This document shows positions 37,001-48,325 of a DNA stretch of 64,000 nucleotides, one piece after another (the first letter of the stretch is position 1; every line of letters starts with the position of its first letter). The stretch is taken from the NCBI GenBank assembly GCA_007258455.2, contig VDFB02270651.1:696616197-696680196 (forward strand), given 5' to 3'. This stretch comes from Sequoia sempervirens (taxonomy: Eukaryota; Streptophyta; Pinopsida; Cupressales; Cupressaceae). The translations under genes and the position numbers were made by a program. The notes below the pieces were generated by a model. It was not told the origin of the DNA, did no database searches, and worked only from the letters and a program-made list of their open reading frames with translations.

Positions 37001-38076
37001 AGACATCTATGAAGGATTAGGGATATTGATGTTTTGAGTGGGTAGTGGATTGATGGTGAAAGGTGGAGGGTTCCCTTGGTTTAACATTCCTTGCAATATG
37101 GTAGAATGAGGTGGAGGAATGTATGTTTGAGGTCCTAATTGATTTGGCATAGAAAAGGGAACTGTTGGAAATGATGATGTTAAATTTTGCAATGGAAATG
37201 ACACACTAGGACCTTGATTCCACTGATTGAAAAGATTCCCTTGTCCTATTTTTTGAGAATTTCCTTGCGCAAAAGATGTAAACAAAGGATTTGTGATGAA
37301 GGTACTCCCGAGATTGATAGAACTTGTAACCAAGGGATTGTTTTGAGGTGGATTGATAGTGGATGATGAGGTAATGGTAGATGGAATGGATGAACCCACC
37401 AAAGGGTTGGATAAGGATGTCCCTATTTGTGTTGAGGGTTGATTCTATGATACGGTGTTGACATGCCAGGTTGTGTGTTGTTTTGAGATATTTGGTCTAT
37501 ACTCCTTTGTGTGATGGTAGGCATACTTGTGGTACTCATAGGTGTGCATGAAGAAGGGTGTCCCCAAAATTTCAAAGTGGTGGTGGAATAGTGAAGTTCA
37601 AGTGGAGTGTGTAGCTATTTTAGATCTTTGAGAACAGGAGGAGAACCAAAGGTGGGTGTCCAAACGGTGGTGGGAAGTGGAGGATTAGTTTCAAGAGTAC
37701 CCACAAGTGTACTACTTTAAAATGGTGAGGTGTGACCAAAATCTTTAGTAAGGCTGGTTGCAAGAGTAGGTATGTAAGTTTGACCTAGCCCTTGTGATGG
37801 AGTTGTGAAATCCTATGTTAAAATATGTGCTACAAACGTTGGGGAGATAGGAGCTACACTTTCAAAGAATCAATGTTCCAAAAGTTCTTCTCTAGTGATA
37901 TCAAATGGGTTATTGGTGATGTCTTCAATTTCATATGGTATTGAAGGAGATGATGGTTGTTGTGATGGTGTAACATGGCTCCTAGGATCAAATTCTAAAG
38001 GATTTGGATCACTTGAGGTAAATGTAACTTTGTCTTTCTCCATGATTTTCTTGTGTTGTGATCTCGTCTTTACCAT
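37001..38076 (-). pseudogene. Gag N-terminus
   Basis: Start proposed at 38076: 'MVKTRSQ' is a common beginning for gag of plant Ty3/gypsy elements. 68 residues are open to 37870. A Pro/Asn/Ser-rich linker follows, including 131 residues open from 37402 to 37007. Confidence 0.7.
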
Positions 38077-39394
38077 AAATTTTTTGTCAGCTATGGGAGA
38101 GTTGTGTTAAGTTTTGTAATGTTTGAACTCTCTAGTTGACTCAAACCTAGGTAAAAGGGATGCTCTAATTATTTTAGGAGCAATGATGATAATGTGGGAT
38201 GAAAATATGGGTGATGCAGGAAGTGATCTTTGCAAGCATTTTAGGACAACACTTTTGATTTGAGTTTGATTTTTTGATGTTGGGATAAAGGATGCTAATG
38301 AACTTAGAAATATTTAGGGTAGACTTGTGACCTTCAAGATAAACTAGTTCAAAGATGATAACTATCTTAACTAAGTGCATGGAAAAGGATACATTTCACA
38401 TACAAAATAGCTAAGGTAGTAGTTGGTTTGATGTTTAAGTCCCAAAGTGTTGGTGTATTTGAAATTTTACAAAGATAGATGAGGTGAAGGATGAAATTTC
38501 ATGAAGGGGTCAGTGAAATTTTTGACCCAATGTTGACCAAAAGTGAACCTTTTGTTTTGACAAGACCAAGGTAGTGAGAATGATGCTAGACCTCTAAAAT
38601 TTTCAAATCCTAAAGACTCAATGATTTAGAAAAGTTATTGATCTTCAAAAAGGTGAGGGTTCTGGCTCATAAAGAGCGTGTACATGTCAGGATATTTTCT
38701 TAGTGTGTGTTCATAAAAGTTTATCAACAACTTATTTATGTTTTTGTAGAGTGCCTCAATGTGGTCATTGATTGCTTTTGCACTACAATGTCTAAGTTTA
38801 AAGTGACAATCAATTGACCTTCATTTAGGGATCCTTACTTTGCATGAGATCATCTAGTAAAGTGAACCTTTGTTTCAACAAGATCAAGGTAGTGAGGATG
38901 ATGCTATACTTCCAAAATGTTCAAGTTCTAGAAAATGAGAAGACAGATGGGAATGATCAAACCTGTTAGGGATCTCCTAGCTCGGGCACAAAAGTTTCTC
39001 AACAAAGTGTAACAGTTGCGGTAAAATATTGAAGCCCACTTTTGACTATACCTTGTTCTATGATTCCTATGTCTGAAATGGAGTGCCAAATATTTTCCCC
39101 TACGGATTTTGATTGTTTGATGAACCATTTAGAGGAGTTGAGTATCATGAAAAAGACCAAGATTTCGACTCCAAAATAATGCATACAATTCCAGACTATA
39201 CCTTGAAGTGTGTCTATAAAAGTTTGCTACTAATCTATTTTTGTTTTTGTGAACTGCTCGAAGGTGTTTCTTAAGAGCTTTTGGAGTGAGATGCCTAAGT
39301 CTAAAATGAGGACCTGTAGACTTTGGCTTAGGAATCCTGATTTTTCATGAGATCATGTGAAAACAATTTAAGTCTATGGAAGAAAGAAAGATAT
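38077..39394 (-). other. 5' leader, gag-proximal part
   Basis: No supported ORF. It contains a divergent tandem duplication: 'AAGGTAGTGAGRATGATGCTA' at 38566 and 38887, and 'ATAAAAGTTT...TTTTTGT' near 38712 and 39218. Confidence 0.5.
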
Positions 39395-39727
39395 TTATTG
39401 CCACACAAGTGGTGGTAATAGGGGCCTTCTAGCCTCAATATCGGTGTGTTCCTCTTCTTCGTCTAGAATGGTTGTTGCGTTTCTCCACTGTGTGTTTGTT
39501 TCCTTGTTTTCAAAAGTGAAGTTTCTCCAACTACTAATGAGATCTATTTGTTCACCATTTATGAGTTCAAATTTTGGCTAAATTATAGCACCTAGAAGAC
39601 GAGGTTGTTCAACGGGAACAATCGGTCTCCAAATAGTCATGCGGGGTTCATTTGTCAATTTATCTTTGCTTAACTGAATTGATTTTACCACAAACACTTG
39701 TCTTTGATTATGTTTCCAAACTAGATG
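39395..39727 (-). pseudogene. Unidentified ORF remnant in the 5' leader
   Basis: 110 codons with one stop. The composition is protein-like and not low-complexity: 'RQVFVVKSIQLSKDKL', 'TIWRPIVPVEQPRLLG', 'WRNFTFENKETNTQWRN', an acidic patch and 'RRPLLPPLVWQ' just before the stop at 39395. No initiator Met is evident. I do not recognise it. Extra ORFs before gag are known in Ogre-type Tat elements, so this may be the end of one. It could also be captured sequence. Confidence 0.45.
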
Positions 39728-41591
39728 TTTATGTCAAAAAAATATCATAACTTTCACAATGTTCATTTTGTGAAAATCATGAGGTTAAAGCCATAATTTC
39801 CTATGTTGTCTTTGGAATAAATATAGGTTTGAGATTAATGTTAAGATATTTATAAATCGCTAAGGATAAATCCTTAGGACAGGCAATAATTTCAAGGCTA
39901 ACTCAAGAAGTCCATATTTGAGCCAAAGTGTTTGAAATTTAGATAGTGAATGTTTGTTTTTGGATTGTTTTGAAGCCAAGCAAAGTGTTAAACTGATTCA
40001 CAATCATTTACAACCCTATGATAGAAATGGCTATATTTGTTGAGTCCCCACTAAGATTTCTCCAAACACTAGACAATGCGAACAGTTAGAGATTTGGTGA
40101 CACTGGCTCCCCTCCACAGCACACACTTCTTGGGACCACCAAATCTCAAAATCCTTAAAATCCAAAGATTAAAAGGAATTTTCCTATTTCTACAATTGAA
40201 TAGTACAGATGTGGGGCCGCTTCAGAATGACCATTCTTGCAGCAACAAATATTTTAAGGATTTTGGCATGCTAAACAAATGGGTTGTAGGAAGGGTAATC
40301 GAGGACATGGCACCTTGTGAGCATCTAGCAAGCCACTAAAGTCTTTGATCAATCCTACTAGGGGCTCTTATACTTTTTATGGTAGTACCCCATTTTGAAA
40401 GACACTGTACGGCTAAGGCCTACATACCATGAGGACTTGACAATTTAGACTTATCCATTTATATACTGTCCTAAGTGAAAAACCGATTGGAGTCACCTTC
40501 GAATTGGTCTTAGGTAGGCCCCTCTAAAGATAACAAAAGCGAGAGAGTACACTTGTAGTTCGACTGCCCAGTTCGCGTAAAGTGCAAGGAGGGAGCACAC
40601 ACAATGTACTTTTCTCACACTAGCATGGTTGTTCAATTTTAAACCCAATTGAAAGATGTGGGTGATTTTGCAAAGCATTAGAGAATGTTTATGTTTCTCA
40701 AGATCACCAAACGGTGTGAGAGAATTGCATATGCATTCACCAACAACGAATTGAAAATCACAAAACATAGCAAACAGTTGTCAATTTTAACCTTTCAAAG
40801 CAATGATGAATTCATTTTAAGCACCAATTGAAAGATGAAATTTGCCTTGTTCAATTTTAAGCCCAATTGAAAGATGTTATGTAAGGGTTCAATTTTATCC
40901 AACTTTGAGTGTTCATTTTAAACCAAATTGAACTCTAGTGTGTTTCCTAAAGCAAAAAGTAGAAAGCATGAAAATGGGTTATAATTGCCCCAAAGCGTCA
41001 AATGCTTATTACAATCATAGAATTTGAGAGAGAAGAGAATTTCTTTCACTTTCACTCCATGTCCTTAAAGCCTGCAAAACCCTGTTAGTCTAACAACCAA
41101 AACACAGTTAGGCATGCATTAGTGATAAGATAAGCTAAAGAAATTAAGTCACATGTCAAAAAAACAAACATAAAATTTCTTACCCTGGTTGGGTGTCACT
41201 AAACACGATAGCATCGTAGTTTGAGATTTGGGTGTCGCTTTGGTGAAAATGGGAGTCACTCTGTAGCAAGACCAGTGAGCACGATCAGGTGGCTATTTTG
41301 ATGGGCATCGCTTCTAATGATGGCATCGCTGTTTGGAATTTAAATGTGTCAAACTGGTGAGTTTGAGCGTCATCGTTTGCATTTGTCAATATCTTCAAAT
41401 TAAATACGCATCACCATATTTAAATCAGGGTTGGAAGATTAAATGTGCATCATTGTTTCAAATTGACAAAGCATCGCTATATGGCGACACTATTGAAATA
41501 TCGTTGTTGTTTGTGATTTGAGTGTCACTGCAACTTGCAAAACAACATGAACATGGAATTCAAGCTAAAAAGCAGTCAAATGATTGGTTTT
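39728..41591 (-). other. 5' leader, LTR-proximal part with iterated hairpins
   Basis: No gene seen. Four copies of a TTCAATT...AATTGAA hairpin word (40632-40932), and GCATCGC words at 41200-41520. An 11-bp inverted repeat GAGATTTGGTG is at 40089/40137. Confidence 0.5.
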
Positions 41592-41608
41592 CCCTCCTTT
41601 TAGAACCA
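41592..41608 (-). other. Primer-binding site of the 19.7 kb element
   Basis: TGGTTCTAAAAGGAGGG on the minus strand, three bases from the LTR, the same TTT spacing as LTRs A, C and E. The matching tRNA is not known to me. Confidence 0.6.
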
Positions 41609-41611
41609 AAA

Positions 41612-42989
41612 TGTGATGTGAAAATACTAGTATTGGCTGAATTACGCTTGATCCATGAAGAATCGAAGCATAGCGGAGCCACCAATACTCGAATCTCAAC
41701 AAGATCAATCAAATAAAATTAAAACTAAATATTTCATCAAAACCTAGCATACTAAATCATGAAAGCTTTCAAAACATCTACTCTAATCCATCTGAAACTT
41801 ATCTTGTTGTGGAATTGATGTCGTGTTGATGTGGAATGACAACCCTTTCCCAATATCGTGATTAGTGAGCCTATTTCGGTCAATTCTATGGAAGAGAATC
41901 GATGAAACCATAGTGATTGATGTATGAAAACCTAGATTATGCTAAAAATGAACATGATGCAAGCTAAGTTACCATGATTTTATGCTAAAAATGATCTAAT
42001 TATGCTATTGCTAAGCTAATCTAAGCTAAAATTATGCTAAAAGATGAAAACCCTAATTCATATACAAACTAAGATGGATGCATGGAAGCCATTAATGGAT
42101 GATCTAAGCTATTATGCAATTAAAACTAACTAAAATAAGCTAACAAGTAAGTAAAAGATGAGTGTGTATGTGAGTGAATTCAACAACATAAATTTGCAAT
42201 TGAAAGATGGATCCATTTGTCTCCAAATGGTGATCTATTTATAGGATAGCAAATGAGGAATGAATGGTTGAGATCAAAAAGCTTAATCAATAGTTCAAGA
42301 TGAAGGGCATGAGAGGCATGGATCATGGATTCTCATCAACGGATGAGAATGCATGATGAAAGTTAATCAAGGGCTCACCCTTGCCTCAAACAAACACACT
42401 TTTGACTTGCTCACACAAATCAAAGGTAACTTGCTAAAGAGGTTATTAGGTTTACTTGCATTTGAAGCTAAGTGAGTTGATTGGAGCAGAAAGAATATTC
42501 CTTAGGGTGAGGAAAAAAGTAATTTACAAATTAAAACAAAGTTTTAATTGTGCAAAAAGGAGGATAAGGAATATTCCCTTTGCTTAGAAGAAAATTAGTT
42601 TAAGTGCTAATTAAACAAGGTTTAATTTATGCAATTAGGGAATTAGAAGAATTAAGAGATATTTATTAAATTAGATGATTTAATAAATAGGGGAGGGGTG
42701 AAATGATATTTAATTAAATAACTTAGGGTTATTTAATTAAATAAGATGACTTAGGGAATTAAATTAAATATTTTGATTTATTTAATTTAATGAGATGAAG
42801 TGTTAGTGTGAAAAGAGATGAATTAACCTGATTAAATTAATTAGGCCAATAGATGAAAATGATGTAATTAATTAATTAGCTAGGCTAATTAAATCAATTA
42901 AGCAAAAAGAGGATGGATTAAAGAGGAAATGATGTTAGTAAATATATTTAAATGTATGATATCGATTAGGACATTTTTCAGTGTCTACA
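41612..42989 (-). repeat. 5' LTR of the 19.7 kb element
   Basis: 1378 bases, direct repeat of 23285-24659 over its full length. Confidence 0.9.
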
Positions 42990-43396
42990 ATCAAAATCTG
43001 GCAGTGAGATATAGTGTCTAAGGATCCTAATTTGCAAAGGTTCAGGGCTGGAAACAAGCATATTTCTAGAAATGCATAAAATCCCAAAAAAAAAATTGTA
43101 ATACACAATTATGCATGTAATTTTAGATTTTTGAAATAATGCAGTGCTCAAAAGACAATTTTTAGATTGTAAAATAAAATAATTAATTGAACCTAATTTG
43201 ATAAATCTAGAAATTGAAACTTCTATATCTTTTGATATGATAAAGACTATGCAAATATTTACTCTTTTAATGCTTTTTACCAAATATGCTTGCATAAATG
43301 ATAAATTCAAACACTCTCAGATTGTATTCAAACCTTAACATGACCTAATTAAAATATTATATGCTTTTAATGATAAAGGATTTTAACATGTAACAA
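42990..43396 (-). other. Leader of the element that owns LTR E
   Basis: Right flank of the 19.7 kb insertion. No coding signal. The pre-insertion sequence continues at 23284. Confidence 0.5.
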
Positions 43397-43411
43397 GCGC
43401 CAGGCTCACCA
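43397..43411 (-). other. Primer-binding site of element E
   Basis: TGGTGAGCCTGGCGC on the minus strand, three bases before LTR E ends. Confidence 0.7.
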
Positions 43412-43414
43412 AAA

Positions 43415-44767
43415 TGTGATGTAAGAAAATGAGATGTAGGGTCTAAATCACACCTTATCTTACATCATAATGGAAGGAATAAAAAATGATCACAAACACC
43501 CACTTGGCTGCTAACCTCAATGGAAGAGCTAGAATGGTGGATCATGGTTTTGGTTCTTTCTTCGAGGGATAGATTAGTTGATTGTTAATTGACTAAATTT
43601 GAAGATGCAAATGTAGATCTAGGTTAACTATGCAACTACATCAAACTGTTATGATTTCAAGAAAACATTAAAAAAAACACAAAAATGAAGTACAAAGCAA
43701 TAAAGTGTAGACATAAAGGAACCTGACATATAAATATGAGCTTGAGTTGGTTGGACAGGGGCCCTAGATACCAAGAATTGAGAATGTAAACCTTTAGAAA
43801 TAGAATTTAGATCTCAATTAGTCCCTATCTTTAGGCTCTTCCTTTCTATACTCAATGTTTGAAATGCATCTATCATTGGTTAATTCCACTTTCCCTAATT
43901 CATTGACATATGAGGCTTAAATATTTTATTGAGTAATTAGGTCTTTAATCCTTTCCCAAATTTGATTTAGATCTGTAACTTGCACATAAGGAAGGGGAAA
44001 GGTTGTGTTGTATAGGGGCTTACCTATGTCAAACCTCGTTTTGGTATTTCTACCTCCTTAATGACTATGATGATGTAAGGAGAGTGCTTACCCTAGGTCG
44101 GGTAGAAGGAAATGGATAAAGGGATGATAAATTGACAATTTTTGCAATATACCACTCAAATCCGCATTCCTTGATGGACTGAAGTCATTATATACTCATC
44201 TCCTTCAAGGAGGATTAAATCGTTGATTTGAAGTTCTGCAAGTGTTAGTGTTCACAAAAAAATTGGTCATGAAACATGAATAGACTCACATGAAAACTTG
44301 ATGCATTGCTAACATGATGCTTGACTAAAATAATGTTGCAATAATCCCACTAATTCTGCTCTAGACTACTCTTTAAGATACTCAATAATTATCTCAATTC
44401 CCTTAAAATTGCTTAGTATTTCAAATGGTGAAAAAGACTTGTATTTATATATATTTCTTTAATTTCTCATAAATTAATTACCGATAATTGACAAGCAAAT
44501 TCAAATTTATAAATGTTAAAATATTGACACCAACATATTTAAATTGGGGCCAAACTAGAATGAATAGCAACACTAGTGCCCTAGTCTATACCTATTTTGG
44601 AGCTTTGAGTGTCATTAACTAAATATTAATTAATATTCCTAATTAAATTATCATTTTCTATATATGGTCATAAAACATGCAAATTAAAAGCACAATTAGG
44701 ACCAAGCACATAAGGGGGAGCTAAACCTAGTGTGAAATTGTCGAGGGTGACAATTTACAATACTACA
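43415..44767 (-). mobile_element. LTR E (1353 bp)
   Basis: On the minus strand it begins TGTAGTATTGTAAATTGTC and ends CATCACA. The first ~40 bases resemble the start of LTR D. The PBS makes it a 5' LTR. Confidence 0.7.
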
Positions 44768-44978
44768 AAGAGAAGTAGAGAGGTAAGTCAAGGGAGAGGT
44801 AAAGAGAAGAGAGATATCTAAAGGGAGAGAGAGAGAGGGGTAATGAGGGAGGGATGGAGTGAGAGGTGATAGAAAGAGAGATGTAGAGGGGAGATAGAGA
44901 GAAGTAGAGAGGGAGGGAGGGGTGAAGTGAGAGGTAAGTAGATAAATAAATGGGTAGGAGAGAGAGGGGAGAGGTAGG
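44768..44978 (+). repeat. GA-rich simple-sequence tract
   Basis: About 210 bases of GAGAGAGG/GGGAGG-type purines on the plus strand, between two divergent LTRs. A similar tract starts near 63935. Confidence 0.9.
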
Positions 44979-45890
44979 TGTAGCATCATAAATTGTCACC
45001 CCTAAAAATTTCACACTACTTTGACACTTTATTTTACTTACAACATTAATTATAATAATAATTTATTCATTTTAGGGCCATATCATAAAATAATATTAAA
45101 TTCCTTGACTTATCGATATGTTTGGGGAAAAATCACCCGATTAGGGGTGGGGTAGGCTCTTGACCTTAATGGTGTCCTATCTCAAAAATTAAATTTGGTG
45201 TCAGCCTTTGATGGTTTAAAAAATATCCCATGTCGACCTATGTTCAAAAAATATCAATTAGAATGCATATATAAACAAGTTTTATTTTTCATTTGAATAT
45301 TAGAGAATGCAATTATAAATGGGAAGCTATTATGATGCAATTATTATGGAGAAATATTGATTTATCCTCTACATGATATCTACAACAAGCTATTGTGTTT
45401 CAAAAACTAGCCTTTTACATGTCTATCAAGCAATCAAGGCATCCATCAATAAACATTTTTGGAAATTTGTGGTGTGACATCACTTCATCAAGGATTTCAC
45501 ATCAAGGTAATATTGTCATTTATAATTTATTATTTTAGTCAATTATTGTTGTTTTGGCCTCTGCCAACCTACGGTATGCCCTCTCGATCATCATCATTAC
45601 TATATGTGGAGGTAAAAATACCAAAAGAGTATTTGACTTAGGAAAGCCCCTATATAGCACAACCTTTCCCCCTCTTTTCATGTGTGTAGGTCAAATTTGA
45701 AAGTTTCGTCAACTGAAAGTTACATAAAACATGAAGTAGACTATAACTCACATCTTAGAGTTTTCGGATCTAAAAAATCAATTTTTTTTGTTTAGGGTGC
45801 CTAGCTACTTAGTCGACCTAATTCAACCCCAAATTTATAGCACATATTTCTCTTTGTTTCTCTTTCTCAAATCTAAAGCTATTATGTGTG
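44979..45890 (+). mobile_element. LTR fragment of the D family
   Basis: Starts TGTAGCATCATAAATTGTCA and matches 62795-63696 along its length, then stops abruptly at ATTATGTG. TATA box at 45268-45275 (TATATAAA). Confidence 0.75.
45268..45275 (+). promoter_or_regulatory. TATA box of the D-type LTR fragment
   Basis: TATATAAACAAG. The copy in LTR D has one change (near 63081). Confidence 0.45.
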
Positions 45891-45927
45891 AAACATAGAA
45901 AAATAGGATGCTAGGGGTTTCCCAAAA
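45891..45927 (-). other. PBS and truncated leader after LTR C
   Basis: On the minus strand the LTR end CA is followed by TTT, TGGGAAACCCC, then a CCTATTTTTCTATGTTTCA stretch that matches the leader after LTR A. Cut off at 45890. Confidence 0.6.
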
Positions 45928-46258
45928 TGGAAAAGTGGATCCAAAGAGGGAAAAGGGGTCCTACTTCTCTAATTTCATTAGGAAATGAGATCCCCACAAA
46001 GAGTTGACTAACTACCCTTAGGAGAATCAATTCTATGGAGGAATCTTCAAATTTCCTTTTTGTGTTAGGACGGGGTCTTGGTCAAACAACAATTTGGGGA
46101 GAAAGACTAAAAATAGCAAATCAACTCCAAAATGCAATCTATCACTTGGATTTAGTAGATCAAGCATAAAACTAAAGGAACCAACAAAGTTTCTGGAAAA
46201 TCTGGAAGGAATAAATGTTGTGCACCTATCACAAAATGATATTTTTAGAAGTTTTCTG

Positions 46259-46290
46259 AGGACTCATTCACCCTATGGAAAATGGGTCCT
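46259..46290 (-). repeat. LTR palindrome module C2
   Basis: Plus-strand text AGGACTCATTCACC, 4-nt loop, GGAAAATGGGTCCT. More decayed than module C1. Confidence 0.7.
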
Positions 46291-46951
46291 TTATAGGGCT
46301 TTTCAAAATTGGTTTATGGGTCCTCTGATTCTATGTCTACACTTTCATATTCTCGAGTTTCACAGTCGGACAATCGAAAATAAATTTGGGATCTGAGTTT
46401 CTGTGAGATGACGACAAAGGTGACAACAAATTAAACTTTTCAATTTTGCAACTTTGAGATCTTCAACTATTCTTCAACCTACAAATCTACAACACACAAA
46501 GAGAGGGAAAAAATGTTTGTTTTGGGTGAATGGGGGTTTTCCTCCAAGGTCAAACCACATTTTGGTAATTAAACCTTGAAATAAAATGAAATAGCATGAA
46601 AGGAATGAAAAATGAACAAGTCAATGGCACAACTCATCAAACCCTTAATTAAACCTTTGAAGGACTGAATGTTGATGTTGACCTTGCATGAAATGGCTTC
46701 AATGGATGTGGATCTTGATGCTTGAATCTTGATTTGAATATTTGACTTGAATGCTTGGATTAGATCTTGAAAACTACATCATAATGTTAGCTCCAAAAAC
46801 ATGCATGATACCACATAACTTTGATATGATGAATGGATCTTGATTGTTGCAACAAATGATGACGAGATTTACTCTTGAATTCTCTTGATCATCAACTTTA
46901 CTATTTTTTTGCTTACTTGAAAATCTTAGATGAAACTTAGTGAAATAACCT

Positions 46952-46961
46952 TATATTTATA
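46952..46961 (-). promoter_or_regulatory. TATA box of LTR C
   Basis: TATAAATATA followed by AGGTTATTTCAC on the minus strand, as in LTR A. Confidence 0.6.
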
Positions 46962-47079
46962 GATATGTATCCTTAATTTCCCGAAATTTAAATTTCACAA
47001 GCCGACATTGAATTAAGGATTTGAAAACATTAAAATATCACCAAAAACATAATTTAAATTTAGGTCCTAGGTCTAAGAG

Positions 47080-47111
47080 AGGACCCATTCGCCCATAGGT
47101 GAATGGGTCCT
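47080..47111 (-). repeat. LTR palindrome module C1
   Basis: AGGACCCATTCGCC / GGTGAATGGGTCCT: 13 Watson-Crick pairs and one G-U, loop of four. The most perfect example. Confidence 0.85.
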
Positions 47112-47398
47112 AGGCCCCTAAACCTAGGACACACATTTCTCAATGAGAAGTGTTATGTTAAGGCATTAATGAATGTCGGGTTTCCTCTTCAAAAAATGTA
47201 ATTAAATAGGCTTGGTAAATGAATTAAGGGTCCAATCAAGGAAAATCAAGCTCAATTAATTAAAGGAGCCCTAAATAAGTGTGAAAGTGTAAAAAAATAC
47301 ATTTTACAACACTAAATTAAGGCATAGTTAAGTTCATTTTAACTAGGAGGGCTCAAACAAGTGAGAAAATGTAAAGGGATACATTTTTTGTCACTACA

Positions 47399-47413
47399 TT
47401 TAGCCCCCACTTT
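47399..47413 (-). other. Polypurine tract, element C
   Basis: AAAGTGGGGGCTAAA on the minus strand. Confidence 0.8.
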
Positions 47414-48325
47414 AGTGAGAGGATGAGCACAAGCACAAACTCACACTAAAGTAGACAATCAAGAGAGGTCTAATTGCACAATCATTGGAAGGATAAGATG
47501 ACAAATACCAAGGAGGATGATCAAGCCCCCAAGATCTATGATCTCACGAAAAAACCAACAAAGACACAAAGAGACACACACAAGATGTATGATATGCAGC
47601 AACAAGACAAGATACACAAACATACAATTTTAAAGTTAAAGCGAACATAAAAGAAAGATGGACTAGAAATTTGTATTATGCCACATCCATCCAATACAAA
47701 GGCTCCATAGGCAAGCAAATTGTGTTATGCTAGGTGGCCTTTGGAAAAAAAATAAGCTAACAAGGGCTAAAAAAAAGATGGGTAAGTGAGAAAGTCATGC
47801 CTCTATCTAGGCTCTCACCGTACAATGAGAAAGTCATGCTAGGTCTATAGGCTCTCATCGTACTAACCACAACATGATTTATCAATATGCTCTGCTAAAT
47901 AAGAAATGTCAAAATGCTAATGCCAAAATGAAATAATTCCAATTTCAATAATGTCGATGTCAATAAAATAATGTTGGTGTAATAATCACACTTTGTATGC
48001 TATCATCACTTAAAAGGGGAATATGCAAACAACGAATGAGGGAAAATATGCCCCCCACTTAAAATTTCAACATAATTTCTATGTTGGTAATTTAGGTACA
48101 AAGAGCGGAAGAGGGGATCCTTGAAAACAATGCACACCTCGAAGAACTAGTTATCCTTGCCCCCCAATCATAGAGACAAAGACAACCACCAAGAACTATC
48201 ATGTTGTTTCCAAGAGAGATATGGTTGCACCTAAAATTGTACCACTATGAATGGCAATGAGCAAGACACATAAAGCTACTAATGCCACATAGTGATGATC
48301 AACGTGATAGGATGAAAATCAATAT
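47414..48325 (-). other. 3' untranslated internal region of element C
   Basis: No pol. It contains a ~50-bp tandem duplication ('TGAGAAAGTCATGC...GGCTCTCA', 47788-47865) and a CAACATA/TATGTTG hairpin (48068-48086) next to AAGTGGGGGGCATA. Confidence 0.55.

Larger units (their letters stand above)
23285..42989 (-). mobile_element. Complete Tat-type Ty3/gypsy element, 19.7 kb
   Basis: Two direct LTRs (23285-24659 and 41612-42989) bound one minus-strand element. It has a PBS beside the right LTR, a PPT beside the left LTR, and gag-pro-G-patch-RT-RH-aRH-IN in between. Flanking pentamers are GTCAA (left) and ATCAA (right), a target duplication with one change. LTRs read TGTAGACAC...CATCACA on the sense strand. 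By hand the first 330 or so aligned LTR bases differ at about 25 positions, mostly transitions, so the insertion is old. Every ORF carries stops. The 5' leader (3.5 kb) and the post-integrase region (5.4 kb) are very long. Confidence 0.9.
45928..47398 (-). mobile_element. LTR C (1471 bp)
   Basis: Begins TGTAGTGACAAAAAATG after a PPT. Related to LTR A throughout. TATA box at 46952-46961, palindrome modules at 47080 and 46259. Confidence 0.8.

Noticed and set aside
36631..37020. Leu/Val-rich plus-strand ORF of 129 codons, resembling a membrane protein
   Set aside because: Shadow of the Gln/Ala triplet repeat of gag on the other strand.
40036..40110. PBS-like sequence TGGAGAAATCTTAG on the minus strand and TGGTGACACTGG on the plus strand
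   Set aside because: Both lie 1.5 kb inside the leader with no LTR end beside them. The true PBS is at 41592-41608.
44696..45014. Ser/Pro/Leu-rich minus frames
   Set aside because: Antisense reading of the GA-rich simple repeat.
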